Assembly (NCBI RefSeq): GCF_002846365.1 | Contig: NZ_PJMW01000002.1 | Location: 1,736,001 to 1,800,000 of the forward strand | Source of the DNA: Nocardia fluminea | GTDB taxonomy: Bacteria > Actinomycetota > Actinomycetes > Mycobacteriales > Mycobacteriaceae | Reading direction: 5' to 3' | Length of the DNA: 64,000 nt | Shown: piece by piece, positions 62,495-64,000 of the stretch | Layout of the letters: every line of letters begins with the position of its first letter | How positions within the stretch are numbered: the stretch's first letter is position 1 | Translations under genes and position numbers: made by a program | The notes under the pieces: model-generated | What the model was told of the DNA's origin: nothing | What the model saw: only the letters and a program-made list of their open reading frames with translations | The model's database searches: none

Positions 62495-63247
62495 CTACCG
62501 CCTGAACAATTTATTGCCCAGCCAGACAATGGGGTCGTAGCGGCGATCCACGACCCGTTCCTTCAGCGGAATCAACGCGTTGTCGGTGATCTTGATGTGC
62601 TCCGGACACACATCGGTACAGCACTTGGTGATATTGCAATAGCCCAAACCTGCTTCCTCTTGGGCCATTTCGCGGCGATCGCGGGTATCGAGCGGGTGCA
62701 TCTCCAACTCCGCGATGCGCATCAGATAACGCGGACCCGCGAAGGAGGTCTTGTTCTCCTCGTGATCACGCACCACATGACAGGTGTCCTGGCACAGGAA
62801 GCACTCGATGCACTTGCGGAACTCCTGCGAGCGCTCGACGTCGACCTGCTTCATCCGGTACTCGCCCGGAGCAAGTCCGGCCGGCGGCGTGAAGGACGGT
62901 ATCTCCCTGGCTTTCTCGTAGTTGAACGAGACGTCGGTGACCAGATCCTTGATGATCGGGAACGTCCGCATCGGGGTGACGGTGATGATCTCGTCCTGGG
63001 TGAACGTCGACATCCGCGTCATGCACAGCAGGCGCGGGCGCCCGTTCACCTCCGCCGAGCACGAACCACACTTGCCCGCTTTGCAATTCCAGCGCACGGC
63101 GAGGTCGGGCGTCTGGGTGGCCTGGAGCCGGTGGATGATGTCGAGCACCACTTCGCCCTCGTTCACCGCCACCGTGTAGTCCTCGAGGCTGCCGCCGTCG
63201 AGGTCGCCGCGCCAGACCCGGAACCGGGCGTCGTATCCCATGCTCAC
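62495..63247 (-). CDS. sdhB: Succinate dehydrogenase iron-sulfur subunit (Sdh1 type)
   Basis: 250-residue Fe-S subunit of a succinate dehydrogenase/fumarate reductase, of the mycobacterial Sdh1 (Rv0247c-like) type. GTG 63247 is used because it overlaps the flavoprotein stop (GTGA). The 2Fe-2S domain has CKAGKCGSC and a later Cys (RLLC); the C-terminal domain has CIECFLCQDTC and CCTDVCP for the 4Fe-4S and 3Fe-4S clusters, which pass electrons from FAD to quinone. The C-terminus is short (GNKLFRR), as in Sdh1. The membrane anchor gene is not visible and would lie outside or elsewhere. Confidence 0.93.
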   Translation of the reverse strand: MSMGYDARFRVWRGDLDGGSLEDYTVAVNEGEVVLDIIHRLQATQTPDLAVRWNCKAGKCGSCSAEVNGRPRLLCMTRMSTFTQDEIITVTPMRTFPIIKDLVTDVSFNYEKAREIPSFTPPAGLAPGEYRMKQVDVERSQEFRKCIECFLCQDTCHVVRDHEENKTSFAGPRYLMRIAELEMHPLDTRDRREMAQEEAGLGYCNITKCCTDVCPEHIKITDNALIPLKERVVDRRYDPIVWLGNKLFRR

Positions 63248-64000
63248 GCCTTTCCCTCGGCTGCCGGATGCGCAGCCAATTCTTGCTCGGTGTAGTACTT
63301 CTCGAGCTCGCTCAGTTCGAACAGGGCGAGTAGGTCGTCGCGCATCGGCGTCTGATCGGCCCGGGTGACCGTGACGCCGGGGATCTGGGCGGTTGAGGCC
63401 GGATCGACGGCGCAGACCAGCAGGGAGTTGCGCCAGTCCGGGTTCATGCCCGGGTGATCGTCGCGGGTGTGGCCGCCGCGGCTCTCGGTGCGCATCAGCG
63501 CCGCCCGGGCGACACATTCGCTCACGATCAGCATGTTGGCCAGATCGAGGGCCAGGTGCCAGCCGGGGTTGAACGGGCGTTTGCCCGCCACGGTGACGTT
63601 GGCGTAGCGGGCACGCAGTTCGTCGAGTTTGTCGATCGCCGCACGGACCTCGTGCTCCTTGCGAATGATGCCGACCAGGTCGTTCATCGTCTGTTGGAGT
63701 TCGGCGTGCAGGGTGTACGGGTTCTCGCCGGGGCCGTCGGCGGGTGCGTCGAACGGGGCGAGCGCGGTTTTCACGGCCGCGTCGATGTCGGTTTCGGCGG
63801 GCGTGGGCCGGTCGGTCAGCCGCTGAACGTAGGCCGACGCGCCGAGCCCGGCCCGGCGGCCGAACACCAGCAGGTCCGACAGCGAGTTGCCGCCGAGCCG
63901 ATTCGAGCCGTGCATGCCGCCGGAACACTCACCGGCAGCGAACAATCCGGGCACCACGGCCGCGCCGGAGTCGGGGTCCACCTCGACCCCGCCCATCACG
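63244..64000 (-). CDS. sdhA: Succinate dehydrogenase flavoprotein subunit, 3' part (truncated by window edge)
   Basis: C-terminal about 251 residues of an Sdh1-type flavoprotein; the gene continues beyond base 64000. Segment VMGGVEVDPDSGAAVVPGLFAAGECSGGMHGSNRLGGNS contains the FAD-contacting GECxGGMHGxNRLGGNS motif, and ESRGGHTRDDHPGMN is the conserved C-terminal domain motif. Its stop overlaps the Fe-S subunit start, so the two are coupled. Confidence 0.93.
   Translation of the reverse strand, partial: VMGGVEVDPDSGAAVVPGLFAAGECSGGMHGSNRLGGNSLSDLLVFGRRAGLGASAYVQRLTDRPTPAETDIDAAVKTALAPFDAPADGPGENPYTLHAELQQTMNDLVGIIRKEHEVRAAIDKLDELRARYANVTVAGKRPFNPGWHLALDLANMLIVSECVARAALMRTESRGGHTRDDHPGMNPDWRNSLLVCAVDPASTAQIPGVTVTRADQTPMRDDLLALFELSELEKYYTEQELAAHPAAEGKA

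Overview
The window is GC-rich, densely packed actinobacterial chromosome. A complete mce lipid-import operon (two YrbE permeases, six Mce proteins, one Mce-associated protein), an LppU-type lipoprotein, an L,D-transpeptidase, a DUF3068 (PorA-family) membrane protein, DinB2, an Sdh1-type succinate dehydrogenase and an XRE-DUF5753/DUF397 module together point to a mycolic-acid actinobacterium, most likely Nocardia. Genus is an inference from gene content. I saw no tRNA, rRNA, CRISPR array, insertion sequence or phage gene.

Layout. 1-3.7 kb: end of an M13 metallopeptidase, an MBL-fold hydrolase, a Fic protein with an atypical active-site motif. 3.8-8.1 kb: leftward carbohydrate ABC importer (two permeases, Tat-type lipoprotein binding protein, ATPase). 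8.2-12 kb: L,D-transpeptidase with a structured upstream region, then a serine hydrolase/P450 pair. 12-15 kb: LppU-like lipoprotein, DHA2-type MFS exporter, secreted chymotrypsin-like protease. 15.4-25 kb: mce operon. 25-33 kb: RNase HI, SRPBCC protein, L-2-hydroxyglutarate oxidase with an overlapping membrane protein, TIGR03084 protein, DUF445 protein, a 3-hydroxyacyl-CoA dehydrogenase/beta-propeller pair, a small dimeric-barrel protein.

33-42.5 kb holds the most unusual block: a large LuxR-type ATPase regulator, a divergent HSP90-family protein, a 943-residue TPR protein and a membrane Ser/Thr kinase, all on one strand; the HSP90 and TPR genes overlap. 42.8-45.6 kb: TetR regulator divergent from a secreted protein, a 56-residue membrane peptide and a DUF3068 protein, with an inverted repeat between them. 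45.7-50.6 kb: DGPF/ECF42 sigma-factor pair with a matching promoter, divergent from lon, which has a HAIR-like (HspR) site; then a thioesterase with an acidic tail.

50.6-64 kb: DinB2 polymerase with Gln at the steric-gate position, MDR oxidoreductase, decayed amidase, GntR regulator, ABC exporter, FAD/Fe-S oxidase, AlkA-like glycosylase, XRE-DUF5753 regulator with two DUF397 genes, a tiny membrane protein, and the Fe-S and flavoprotein subunits of an Sdh1-type succinate dehydrogenase (the latter cut by the window edge).

Start codons were moved downstream of the longest frame where a ribosome-binding site, 4-bp overlap or signal peptide supported it; these choices are stated per gene.
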